Assembly (NCBI GenBank): GCA_964392725.1
Contig: CAYMPW010000005.1
Coordinates: forward strand, 4,466-68,465
Length of the DNA stretch: 64,000 bases
Source: CAYMPW01 sp964392725
GTDB lineage: Archaea; Thermoplasmatota; Thermoplasmata; Methanomassiliicoccales; Methanomethylophilaceae
Reading direction: 5' to 3'
Below are positions 50,857-58,889 of this stretch, in pieces. A model generated the notes under the pieces. It was not told the DNA's origin. It searched no databases and saw only the letters and a program-made list of their open reading frames with translations. How positions within the stretch are numbered: the stretch's first letter is position 1; each line of letters opens with the position of its first letter. A program made the translations under genes and the position numbers.

Positions 50857-52575
50857 ATGAAATCCGATATAATATTCATGCACGCACCTAGCGTATACGA
50901 CTTCAGAAAGAAACCTATATTCTACGGTCCCGTAAGCGATGTGATTCCCTCATCTCCCGTGTTTGAAATGTATCCTGTAGGATTCATGACAATTTCTTCA
51001 CATTTGGAAGCTGCGGGTTTCCGTACAAGAATCGTAAACATTGCGGTTCAGATGCTTCAGAGCAAAACATTCGACGTAGAACGTAGAATAGAAAAGCTTG
51101 ATGCAGACGTCTTTGCAATCGATTTACATTGGATGCCCCATGTTCATGGAGCTTTAGAGTTAGCAAAGCTCGTTAAACACTATCACCCCGATTCTAAAGT
51201 GGAGATGGGGGGATTTACCTCCTCATACTTCTATGAAGAGCTTATTCAAAGACCAGAAGTAGATTTTATTATGCGTGGGGACACAACTGAAGTTCCCACC
51301 GTTCAACTTATGGAAACTTTATCCAAAGGAGGAGATTTATCCGCGGTACCGAATCTTGTATGGAAAGATTCTGACGGAAAGGTACACGATAACGGCTTAA
51401 CATATTTGGAAGAAGATTTGGACAACATAATGTTTGATTATGGTTGTATGATTAAAAACACCATGAAAAACATGGATATCAAAGGTGCTTTGCCTTGGCT
51501 TGGATGGGATAAATTACCATTAACATCTGTATTCACAGTTCGTGGTTGTTCTCTTAATTGTGCAGAATGTGGAGGGTCCCATTATGCTAACGGAAAGGTT
51601 GCTTGTAGGAAAAAACCTGCATATAGAAGTCCTGAAAAATTAGCAGAAGATTTGGACATCATTCAAAGTTATCTCAACACCCCAATATTCATAGTGGGAG
51701 ATTTGCGCCAGCAAAGTTTGGATTATGCAGATCGTTTCTTCAAAGAAGCAAAAGAGCGCGGTATTGACAATCATGTCATAATCGAACTTTTCAAGCCTGC
51801 AAACGCAGAATATTTCAAAAAAATCGATTCTACGTTTGGTGGATGGAGCATAGAATATTCTCCGGATTCTCATGATGAAGAAGTTCGTATGGCGTTGGGT
51901 AAAGGCTACGACAACAAGTCAATAGAATCCACAGTTGAATCCGCATTCAAAAACGGATGCGACCGCATGGATTTATTCTATATGACGGGACTTCCGTTCC
52001 AAAGTAAAGAATCTGCATTAAACAGTGCAAAAGCATCCAAATCATTATGGAACCTTGTTGATAAAGACGATCATCTTTTCATTTATAACGCACCTTTTGC
52101 ACCGTTTGTTGATCCCGGAAGCAGAGCATTTGAAAATCCTGAAAAATGGGGATACAAATTCTTTGCTAGAACTTTGGAAGAGCACAGACAGCTTTTGGAT
52201 AATCCATCTTGGAAATTGGTTTTGTCATACGAAACAAATCTCATGACTCGTGATGACATCGCCGAAGTTTCATATGATGCTGCAATCGAATTGGCAAGAA
52301 TGGAATTCGAGTGCGGACGCACATCGGAAGAGACATTCAAATCCCGTACTGCACGTACCGAATCTGCAAGATCCTTCATGCACAAAGTCGACGACATTAT
52401 GAAGATTTCTGACGAAGAAGAACGCACTGCAAGGCTTTGGGCAAACAAAGAAGAAGGCGAAAATCTGATGCTTTCAACAGTTTGCGATAAGACTGATTTG
52501 GATTGGCAAACAGGTTCAATTTGGTCGAATGCACCTCGCGTTGCAATGGGTCTTTTGAAGAGTTTTGTACGCTGA
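50857..52575 (+). CDS. B12-binding-like/radical SAM protein (Ta0216 type)
   Basis: The N-terminal 170 residues look like a B12-binding Rossmann domain (PVGFMTISSHLEAAGF and EMGGFTSSYFYEEL). The radical SAM core follows, with Cys231, Cys235 and Cys238 in GCSLNCAECGG binding the 4Fe-4S cluster. The C-terminal 150 residues are specific to the family. I recall it as the group named for Thermoplasma Ta0216; the substrate is unknown. Start is four bases after uppS, so a role in polyprenol or lipid modification is possible but unproven. Length is 572 residues. Confidence 0.85.
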   Translation: MKSDIIFMHAPSVYDFRKKPIFYGPVSDVIPSSPVFEMYPVGFMTISSHLEAAGFRTRIVNIAVQMLQSKTFDVERRIEKLDADVFAIDLHWMPHVHGALELAKLVKHYHPDSKVEMGGFTSSYFYEELIQRPEVDFIMRGDTTEVPTVQLMETLSKGGDLSAVPNLVWKDSDGKVHDNGLTYLEEDLDNIMFDYGCMIKNTMKNMDIKGALPWLGWDKLPLTSVFTVRGCSLNCAECGGSHYANGKVACRKKPAYRSPEKLAEDLDIIQSYLNTPIFIVGDLRQQSLDYADRFFKEAKERGIDNHVIIELFKPANAEYFKKIDSTFGGWSIEYSPDSHDEEVRMALGKGYDNKSIESTVESAFKNGCDRMDLFYMTGLPFQSKESALNSAKASKSLWNLVDKDDHLFIYNAPFAPFVDPGSRAFENPEKWGYKFFARTLEEHRQLLDNPSWKLVLSYETNLMTRDDIAEVSYDAAIELARMEFECGRTSEETFKSRTARTESARSFMHKVDDIMKISDEEERTARLWANKEEGENLMLSTVCDKTDLDWQTGSIWSNAPRVAMGLLKSFVR

Positions 52576-52588
52576 TTTTTGCGTGTCC

Positions 52589-52609
52589 CTATTATAGGTA
52601 TTATAATAG
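52589..52609. terminator. AT-rich inverted repeat between converging genes
   Basis: CTATTATA (52589-52596) and TATAATAG (52602-52609) around a five-base spacer, between the radical SAM gene and proC, which converge. It may be a weak bidirectional terminator. Confidence 0.35.
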
Positions 52610-52624
52610 TATGTAGAAAGGGCG

Positions 52625-53434
52625 TCAATTCTTCTTTGACATTTCTCTTGAGCGCTCGGTTCCGGTCTGAACGGCTGCTATTATCGCAGACCTTAATCCA
52701 AGGTCTTCCAATACGCGAACACCCTCAATCGTGGTTCCGCCTGGAGAGCACACGCTGTCTTTCAAGTCGTCGGGATGTCTTCCTGTTTCAAGAACTGTTT
52801 TGGCAGCACCCAACATGGTCTGTGCTGCGAGCTTAATCGCATCTTCTCTGCGGAGTCCACAAAGCACGCCCCCGTCTGCCATAGCGTCTATAATCATATA
52901 CATGTATGCAGGAGGGCTACCGCAAAGGCCCGTAATTGCATCGAGATCCTTTTCTTCGACTTCAATCGCAAGACCTACAGCACTCAATACACGAGATATG
53001 AGTTCAACATCTGTATTTTTCACATTAGTTCCTTTTGAAAAACCCGAAACGCCCTCCAAAACCATGCAACAATGGTTGGGCATAACCCTCAAAATTCTGC
53101 AGTCTGGCACATATGATTCTAAGGTAGAAATTTGGAGTCCTGCAACCATGCTCAAAAGGAGGTGATTGGCACCTAAATTCATACCTTTTTCAGCAAAAAG
53201 CCCAGAAACCTGCGCGGGTTTTACCGCAAGTACGAGAAAATCGGTTTTTTCGACGACTTCTGCGGCAGTGGCGTATACCTTAATGCCGGATTCAGAAGCA
53301 ACAAGTTCTCTTGTAGCTGCACTTGGAGCACATGCGATAACTTCGTCTTTTTCAAAAACACCTTTGGCGAGTATCCCGTCAATCATGGCGCGCGCCATTT
53401 GTCCTGCGCCGAGGAAGCCGATTTTTGCTGTCAT
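52625..53434 (-). CDS. proC: Pyrroline-5-carboxylate reductase
   Basis: Last step of proline synthesis, reducing pyrroline-5-carboxylate with NAD(P)H. The N-terminal Rossmann motif is IGFLGAGQMARAM (residues 5-17); VLAVKPAQVSG, RVMPNHCCMV and the C-terminal GSPPAYMYMIIDAMADGGV and SPGGTTIEGVRVLE are signatures. Length is 269 residues. A minus-strand TTATTTATAG at about 53467-53476 is a likely promoter. The gene is divergent from the fpo operon. Confidence 0.95.
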   Translation of the reverse strand: MTAKIGFLGAGQMARAMIDGILAKGVFEKDEVIACAPSAATRELVASESGIKVYATAAEVVEKTDFLVLAVKPAQVSGLFAEKGMNLGANHLLLSMVAGLQISTLESYVPDCRILRVMPNHCCMVLEGVSGFSKGTNVKNTDVELISRVLSAVGLAIEVEEKDLDAITGLCGSPPAYMYMIIDAMADGGVLCGLRREDAIKLAAQTMLGAAKTVLETGRHPDDLKDSVCSPGGTTIEGVRVLEDLGLRSAIIAAVQTGTERSREMSKKN

Positions 53435-53512
53435 GGTTTTTACCGCACCTATATTGGCCTTTTTGCTATAAATAATAGCTTTTTGCCCGTATCTTATATA
53501 AATAAAATTATT

Positions 53513-53557
53513 GCGCGCCCTAAACCGTTTTATAATTATAATCCATGCGCAAACCCA
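53513..53557 (+). promoter_or_regulatory. fpo operon promoter (leaderless)
   Basis: TTTTATAAT at 53528-53536 is centred 26 bases before ATG 53558 and no ribosome binding site intervenes. GCGCGCC (53513-53519) stands directly upstream. This appears to be the only promoter for the 12-gene cluster, since all later genes overlap or abut. Confidence 0.6.
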
Positions 53558-53920
53558 ATGTCACTAATAGCGAGTTACATGCCGTTGGTAATCGTGGGCA
53601 TAATTGCTCTCGGTTTCGCACCTTTGGCATGGTGGGTGTCAAGATTTATCAGGCCCAGAAACCCAACTCACTGGATGGAGACAACATACGAATGCGGATC
53701 GGAACCGGTTGGAGATGCACACGTGCAGTTCAGGTTCCAATATTACGCCTACGCAATTATTTTCGTGGTGTTTGACCTGGTCGTCACTCTTTTGATGATT
53801 TGGGCCGTTGCATTCTCTAATTTGACCCTTATGGGCCAGATGTGGATGTTGATTTTCTTTGGTGTTTTGCTTTTGGGTGTGACATATGCTCTCAAAAAGG
53901 AGGAAAACATATGGATATGA
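53558..53920 (+). CDS. fpoA: Fpo complex subunit A (NuoA-like)
   Basis: Membrane subunit of the Fpo proton-pumping complex, a relative of complex I. Three hydrophobic helices and the conserved loop TTYECGSEPVGDAHVQFRFQYY, with its Cys and acidic residue near the quinone-type cavity, identify it. Length is 120 residues from ATG 53558, which fits the family and the promoter; the frame upstream to 53399 is antisense to proC and not used. Overlaps fpoB by ten bases. Confidence 0.93.
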   Translation: MSLIASYMPLVIVGIIALGFAPLAWWVSRFIRPRNPTHWMETTYECGSEPVGDAHVQFRFQYYAYAIIFVVFDLVVTLLMIWAVAFSNLTLMGQMWMLIFFGVLLLGVTYALKKEENIWI

Positions 53921-54474
53921 GTCTATACCCCCATGCTGTTGCAATGAGCGCAGACGAGTTTATGACTTGGTCTTCTGCGATGATTAACGATATGCTGAGC
54001 GCCGGTACAAAGAAAACCGTCGACAAATTGACTGGTCCAATTTGGGCTTGGGCAATGAAAAACTCCATGCATCCTTTGCACTGGGGTCTTGCCTGCTGTG
54101 CACTTGAAATGGCTGCGGCTTCCGCACCAAAACACGATGCAGAGCGTTACGGTATGATTTACCGTTCATCCCCTAGACAGACCGATATTCTTCTTGTAAA
54201 CGGTTGGATTTCTAAAAAAATCCGCCCCGACCTCAGACGTCTTTACGAACAAATTCCTAACCCTAAATGGGTTGTAGCAATGGGCGAATGTGCCATTTCT
54301 GGCGGCCCTTGGTATGATTCATACAACATTGTTCAGGGTTTGGACCAGATCGTCCCTGTTGATCTTTATATCCCTGGATGCCCTGTGAAACCTGATGCAA
54401 TGATTGATGGTTTCCTTTTGCTCCAGAAAAAGATTGAAGATTACTTCAACAGAGGAGTATTCTTGGAGGACTAA
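53911..54474 (+). CDS. fpoB: Fpo complex subunit B (NuoB-like)
   Basis: Carries the terminal 4Fe-4S cluster (N2 equivalent) that passes electrons to the membrane acceptor, methanophenazine or an equivalent. Ligands are Cys62-Cys63 (LACCALEM), Cys127 (GECAISGGPW) and Cys157 (PGCPVKPD), complete. ATG 53911 is chosen because GGAGG lies eight bases upstream; length is 187 residues. The N-terminal 40 residues are an extension compared with the shortest homologues. Confidence 0.95.
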   Translation: MDMSLYPHAVAMSADEFMTWSSAMINDMLSAGTKKTVDKLTGPIWAWAMKNSMHPLHWGLACCALEMAAASAPKHDAERYGMIYRSSPRQTDILLVNGWISKKIRPDLRRLYEQIPNPKWVVAMGECAISGGPWYDSYNIVQGLDQIVPVDLYIPGCPVKPDAMIDGFLLLQKKIEDYFNRGVFLED

Positions 54475-54476
54475 GA

Positions 54477-54944
54477 ATGGCCGAGACTATTCAGGCACCT
54501 ACATGCGAGCAGGTCATCTCTTCGCTTGAAGGCCAGTTCCCCGGAAAAATTAAGATTGTCAATTCTGAAGTACGTAGGGTTTATGCAACCGTTGAGAAAG
54601 ACGCCATTTACGATGTTTGTCTCTTCGCACGCGACAACTTAACTTTCGAACACTGCTCATCTGTATTGGGTGTAGATCGCGAAACAACCCTTCAGGTTGT
54701 TTACCACCTCTCCAATTATTTCAGTGCAGTCACAATCGAACTCACAGTAGACGTTCCTGTAGACGACCCTCACATAGAATCCGTTACACCCCTTTGGGGA
54801 GGTGCGAATTGGCACGAGAGGGAAACATACGAGCTTTTCGGTATCATTTTCGATAACCACCCCAAGCTCGAAAGACTTCTTACTCCTACAGAGTACGAAT
54901 TCTTCCCCTTCAGGAAATCATACAAGCTCAGGAGGCAGGAATAA
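54477..54944 (+). CDS. fpoC: Fpo complex subunit C (NuoC-like)
   Basis: Peripheral-arm subunit of the complex, equivalent to the 30-kDa subunit. The signature ANWHERETYELFGIIFDNHP near residue 110 and the FFPFRKSY end identify it. Length is 155 residues. It is separate from FpoD, as in other archaeal complexes. Its stop overlaps the fpoD ATG by one base. Confidence 0.94.
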   Translation: MAETIQAPTCEQVISSLEGQFPGKIKIVNSEVRRVYATVEKDAIYDVCLFARDNLTFEHCSSVLGVDRETTLQVVYHLSNYFSAVTIELTVDVPVDDPHIESVTPLWGGANWHERETYELFGIIFDNHPKLERLLTPTEYEFFPFRKSYKLRRQE

Positions 54945-56074
54945 TGGCAGAACCTATCCAAACTTTTGATAAGATGCATACAGACAGTATGACTGTCATT
55001 ATGGGACCTCAACATCCTTTCTCACACGGTTTGTGGACTCTTAAAGTCGAAATCGATGGAGAAATTGTTACCGATGCAGAACCTATTGTTGGTTACTTGC
55101 ACCGCGGTTGGGAAAAGGAATGTGAAAACAGAACATACGCAAAGATCGTCCCTATGACAGACCGTTTGTGCTATGCAGCATCCATGACCTACAACCACTT
55201 GTTCTGTATGACTGTCGAAAAAGCTTTGGGAATCGAGATTCCTGAAAAAGCAAAATATATTAGAATTGTAGCAGATGAAATCTGTCGTATCCAGTCACAC
55301 CTTATGTGGTTGGCAGCAGTCGGTACCGATCTTGGTAACCTCACTGTTTTCCTTTGGGCAATGAGAGAAAGGGAATTCTTCCTTGACCTCAACGTTAGAC
55401 TCACTGGATCAAGGATGACCACCAACTACAACCGTATCGGTGGTGTCAGAAATGATACAACAGACTACTTCGACAGAGACTGCATGAGATGCGTAGAGCG
55501 TTTCGAGAAAGCACTCTGGGATATCATCGCACTTGTTGACGATTCCGCTACTTTCGTATCCCGTATGCAGGGAATCAGTTTCCTTTCACGCGAACAGGTT
55601 GCAAACCTCGGTCTTACTGGACCCGCAATGAGAGGATGCGGTGTGGACTACGATGTCCGCCGTGATGATCCTTACGATGGATACGATGAAATGGAATTCG
55701 AAGTTCCCGTGCTCACCGAAGGTGACGCATATGCAAGATACATGGTCAGAATTGAAGAGATGTTCCAGTCCTGTGAAATTATTCGCCAGGCAATGAAAAA
55801 AGTGGAACACTACCCCAAAACTGCACCCTACAGGCTTAAAGTGCCCACAAAAGTTCCCGAAGGAACAGCATTCTGTAAGCTTGAAGATCCTCGCGGAGAG
55901 AGTCTTATGTATATTGCATCTGACGGTACAGACCAGCCTTACAGGCTTAAAGTACGTAGTCCTATTTTCACGAACGTTTCTGCAGCCAAGGAAATGGTCC
56001 AGGGATGCAGGATTGCAGATGTGCCTTCAATCATGGCTATGATTGATATGTGCCTCGGAGAAACAGACAGGTGA
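54944..56074 (+). CDS. fpoD: Fpo complex subunit D (NuoD-like)
   Basis: Equivalent of the 49-kDa subunit, which with FpoB forms the quinone/methanophenazine-reducing cavity. MGPQHPFSHGLW near the start has the conserved His loop, and GYLHRGWEKECENRTYAK and EICRIQSHLMW follow. Length is 376 residues. The C-terminus ends in CLGETDR, replacing the GE-DR end typical of NuoD. Coupled on both sides. Confidence 0.95.
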   Translation: MAEPIQTFDKMHTDSMTVIMGPQHPFSHGLWTLKVEIDGEIVTDAEPIVGYLHRGWEKECENRTYAKIVPMTDRLCYAASMTYNHLFCMTVEKALGIEIPEKAKYIRIVADEICRIQSHLMWLAAVGTDLGNLTVFLWAMREREFFLDLNVRLTGSRMTTNYNRIGGVRNDTTDYFDRDCMRCVERFEKALWDIIALVDDSATFVSRMQGISFLSREQVANLGLTGPAMRGCGVDYDVRRDDPYDGYDEMEFEVPVLTEGDAYARYMVRIEEMFQSCEIIRQAMKKVEHYPKTAPYRLKVPTKVPEGTAFCKLEDPRGESLMYIASDGTDQPYRLKVRSPIFTNVSAAKEMVQGCRIADVPSIMAMIDMCLGETDR

Positions 56075-56078
56075 TATG

Positions 56079-57251
56079 ATGTCCTACAGTAGTATTCTTG
56101 ATTGGGTCATGTTCACCGATCCTATGACGAACCCCTTCTATCCATTCGGCGGAGCATACAACCTCCCTTACGACTGGTGTTATAAGATTTGGGAGTTCCT
56201 CGGCGGAACAATCGCATGGTTGATTAACCTTATTTTCCCCGGAAATGTAGTATCTACATGGTTGATTTCTGAACCAGTGCTTAACGCATTCGCACTGATT
56301 CTTTTCATGCTGGTAATCTTCATTGTCGTGTTCGTTGGAACTTTACTATCCCTTTGGGAAGAACGTAAAGTTCTCGGTAGAATGATGGACAGACGCGGTA
56401 CACAGATCGGTCTTAAGGGATTCCTTCAGTGTGTTGCAGACGGTATTAAAACGTTCATGAAAGAGAACACAATCCCCAAGAAAGTCGACAACATGACTTA
56501 CATGTGGACTTTGTCTCTTGTTATCGGAACATCCGTCCTTATCGCATGTATGATTCCTCTATCTGATAGATGGTTCGTCGTCGATTACGGCGTTGGTCTA
56601 TTGATTATTATGGCGCTCTTTGCTTTGGCACCTTTCTTCATCTTGGTGTCTGGTTGGGCGCAGAACAACAAATATTCACTCATTGGTGGTATGAGGGCTG
56701 CAGAGCTTATGGTTTCATACGAAATCCCTATGCTCATCCTTATCGGAACTGTCGCACTCATGGCTGGCAGTTTGAATATTAATGACATTGTACACGCGCA
56801 GTATGATACAATGCCTTACTTCATTCCTCAGATAATCGGTTTCATTACATTCTTCTGGTGCGCTGTTGCAGAATCCGAAAGGACACCTTTCGATCTTGCA
56901 GAAGCAGAAGCAGAACTTGTAGAAGGATGGCAGACCGAGTACGCAGGTATGAAATGGGGTCTCATTATGTTGGCCGATTATTTCAGAGGATATGTTGCAT
57001 GTGCAATGACCGTTATCCTTTACCTCGGCGGTTGGATGCTTCCCGGAGTTGGCGACTTTAACAACGTCATGCCCGAGATTGTGTTCCTTCTGAAAACATG
57101 GTTCGTGTTCTTCCTTATGATTTTGGTAAGAGCATCCCTTGCACGTGTCAGAACAGACCAGATTCTTAACCTCGGTTGGAAAGTATTCCTTCCATTGTCG
57201 GTGATTAACCTCTTGGTTGTTCTCCTTCTTGTAGTTGGAGGTGTGTTCTAA
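56079..57251 (+). CDS. fpoH: Fpo complex subunit H (NuoH-like)
   Basis: Membrane subunit at the junction of the peripheral and membrane arms. About eight hydrophobic helices and the loops EERKVLGRMMDRRG (near residue 99) and ESERTPFDLAEAEAELVEG (near 265) are highly conserved in NuoH. ATG 56079 is four bases after AGGTGA and so preferred to 56076. Length is 390 residues, with an N-terminal extension of about 60 residues before the first conserved helix. Stop overlaps fpoI. Confidence 0.95.
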   Translation: MSYSSILDWVMFTDPMTNPFYPFGGAYNLPYDWCYKIWEFLGGTIAWLINLIFPGNVVSTWLISEPVLNAFALILFMLVIFIVVFVGTLLSLWEERKVLGRMMDRRGTQIGLKGFLQCVADGIKTFMKENTIPKKVDNMTYMWTLSLVIGTSVLIACMIPLSDRWFVVDYGVGLLIIMALFALAPFFILVSGWAQNNKYSLIGGMRAAELMVSYEIPMLILIGTVALMAGSLNINDIVHAQYDTMPYFIPQIIGFITFFWCAVAESERTPFDLAEAEAELVEGWQTEYAGMKWGLIMLADYFRGYVACAMTVILYLGGWMLPGVGDFNNVMPEIVFLLKTWFVFFLMILVRASLARVRTDQILNLGWKVFLPLSVINLLVVLLLVVGGVF

Positions 57252-57991
57252 TGCCTATGAAATATCTTGATAAATATCCTAAGAGCTTGGCTCCTACACT
57301 TTGGGTTGTAAAACCTTTGGTTACAGTCATGAAGCTCTTTTTGAAGGTCATTCCCAGAAGGTCAATGACCATCATGTACCCTTACGAAAAGGAATGGGTC
57401 CCCGATAACTTCCGTGGACGCCCCGGACTTAGGTTCGACAAGTGCGTCGGTTGCGGAATGTGCGAAAGGATGTGCCCAACAGCCTGTATCGAAATGGTAG
57501 AAGTTCCCGGAGACGACGGTAAAATGGTCGCAAGACCACAGGTCAACCTCGGAAGATGTATGATGTGCGGATTCTGTGCAGAATACTGTCCTCTCGACGC
57601 TATGACCGTTACACCTGAGTACGAGTTGGCAGAGTACACAAGAGAAGATCTCATTTATGGACCCCGCAGACTCAACTTCGAAGGAACAAACGAAAATATG
57701 GAAGTTCATATCGAAGAGCACCTGATGTCTAACATCGCAAAAGGTATTCTCGATCAGCCTACATCTGCAGCAAAGACCGATAGGCCTGTTTGTGATGATG
57801 ATGTATGTATCGGATGCCAGAAATGTGCAAAGGTATGTCCTGTCAATGCAATAGAAATGTATGAAAAAGGAGTTAACGACAAAGGTAAGCCCATAAAGCG
57901 CCCCAAAGTCGACGACTCTGCATGTATTTCTTGTAGCAAATGTGTGGATGCATGTCCTAAAGACTGTCTCCACATCGAAGAGGTGTTATGA
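57251..57991 (+). CDS. fpoI: Fpo complex subunit I with four 4Fe-4S motifs
   Basis: NuoI-like subunit that normally carries two 4Fe-4S clusters. Here there are four complete C-x2-C-x2-C-x3-C motifs: Cys65/68/71/75, Cys103/106/109/113, Cys186/189/192/196 and Cys225/228/231/235. The first two are the usual FpoI domain; the second pair forms an added bacterial-ferredoxin-like domain at residues 180-246. Length is 246 residues, about 100 more than a minimal FpoI. No frameshift or join is seen. Inference: the extra domain is a built-in electron entry path, since no FpoF gene lies in the cluster. Confidence 0.94.
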   Translation: MPMKYLDKYPKSLAPTLWVVKPLVTVMKLFLKVIPRRSMTIMYPYEKEWVPDNFRGRPGLRFDKCVGCGMCERMCPTACIEMVEVPGDDGKMVARPQVNLGRCMMCGFCAEYCPLDAMTVTPEYELAEYTREDLIYGPRRLNFEGTNENMEVHIEEHLMSNIAKGILDQPTSAAKTDRPVCDDDVCIGCQKCAKVCPVNAIEMYEKGVNDKGKPIKRPKVDDSACISCSKCVDACPKDCLHIEEVL

Positions 57992-58320
57992 TGAGTTTCC
58001 TTAATGATATTTGGAACGGCGTAACAGGCTTCGCAGGATTCATTTACAACAACCCTGATTTGGTCGCATTTGTAGTGCTTGCAGCAATTGCAATCACAGC
58101 AGCGATCTATGTGGTCAAAGAAGAAGAGGTTGTTCACAGTGCATTCTATTTGGCGCTTGTTTTCGTCTGTGTAGCAGTAACATACTTCTTCCTGGAAGCC
58201 GAATTTATCGGTACAGTGCAGATGCTTGTTTACGTAGGAGCAATCACAATTCTCTTCGCATTCAGCATTATGCTTACCAGAAGAAAGATTATGGGTGACA
58301 AAGGAGGCGATTCCCAATGA
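57988..58320 (+). CDS. fpoJ: Fpo complex subunit J, first part (NuoJ N-terminal half)
   Basis: Membrane subunit, with three hydrophobic helices at about residues 27-42, 50-70 and 75-95; HSAFYLALVFVCVAVTYFFLEAEFIG is the conserved NuoJ core with the pi-bulge helix. Length is 110 residues, only the N-terminal portion of NuoJ; the next small gene supplies the rest, as in Methanosarcina where fpoJ is also split. Tandem ATGs at 57988 and 57991. ATGA overlap with the next gene. Confidence 0.9.
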   Translation: MMSFLNDIWNGVTGFAGFIYNNPDLVAFVVLAAIAITAAIYVVKEEEVVHSAFYLALVFVCVAVTYFFLEAEFIGTVQMLVYVGAITILFAFSIMLTRRKIMGDKGGDSQ

Positions 58321-58598
58321 AGACTAAGACTATCGTTGGAATTTGTGTCGCAGTAGCTCTTTTGCTTGTTCTCGGTGCAGGTGCAATGGCAACTCAGTGG
58401 GAAACAGCAAATGATGAACCTGTGGACATTCCATTCGCCCCCGATGCGGACGGTTCCTTGTCCGATAATTCGTTGAATATTTCATTGTTTGAAACATACG
58501 GCCCCGTATTGCTTGTATTATCTTTGTTGATGTTCGGAGCAATCGTTGGCGGTGTATGTATCGCAAGAGAGGAGGATGAACCTGATGATTCCAATTGA
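58317..58598 (+). CDS. Fpo complex subunit J, second part
   Basis: A 93-residue protein with two hydrophobic helices (about 5-24 and 62-82) separated by a polar loop, matching the C-terminal part of NuoJ (SLFETYGPVLLVLSLLMFGAIVGGV). It is encoded between fpoJ and fpoK with four-base and 14-base overlaps. Sequence conservation is weak and the assignment rests mostly on position and topology. Confidence 0.8.
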   Translation: MKTKTIVGICVAVALLLVLGAGAMATQWETANDEPVDIPFAPDADGSLSDNSLNISLFETYGPVLLVLSLLMFGAIVGGVCIAREEDEPDDSN

Positions 58599-58887
58599 GT
58601 TCTATCTTGTATTTGCAGGAATTCTCTTCGCAATCGGAGTTTACGGTGTTCTCACCAAAACAAACTCCATCGTTATCTTGATGTGTATTGAGCTTATGCT
58701 TAACGCAGCAAACATCAATTTCATTGTGTTTGCAGCATTCAATGGTGATGTAGTCGGTCAGACTTTCGTTATCATGACAATTGCAGTCGCAGCAGCAGAA
58801 GTTGCAGTCGGAATTGCAATCCTTCTCAATGCATATAAGGCCAAGAAGACAACCGATGTTGACGAGCTCACATCCTTGAGGTGGTAA
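58585..58887 (+). CDS. fpoK: Fpo complex subunit K (NuoK-like)
   Basis: Three-helix membrane subunit with two conserved intramembrane glutamates for proton transfer: IELMLNAANINF (helix 2) and AAAEVAVGIAI (helix 3). Length is 100 residues. ATG 58585 is chosen because GGAGG (58571-58575) is nine bases upstream; an ATG at 58576 directly abuts the site. The start overlaps the upstream gene by 14 bases. Confidence 0.93.
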   Translation: MIPIEFYLVFAGILFAIGVYGVLTKTNSIVILMCIELMLNAANINFIVFAAFNGDVVGQTFVIMTIAVAAAEVAVGIAILLNAYKAKKTTDVDELTSLRW

Positions 58888-58889
58888 AT

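Noticed and set aside
53399..53557. N-terminal extension of fpoA
   Set aside because: It is antisense to proC and crosses the proC and fpo promoters; ATG 53558 gives the normal 120 residues.
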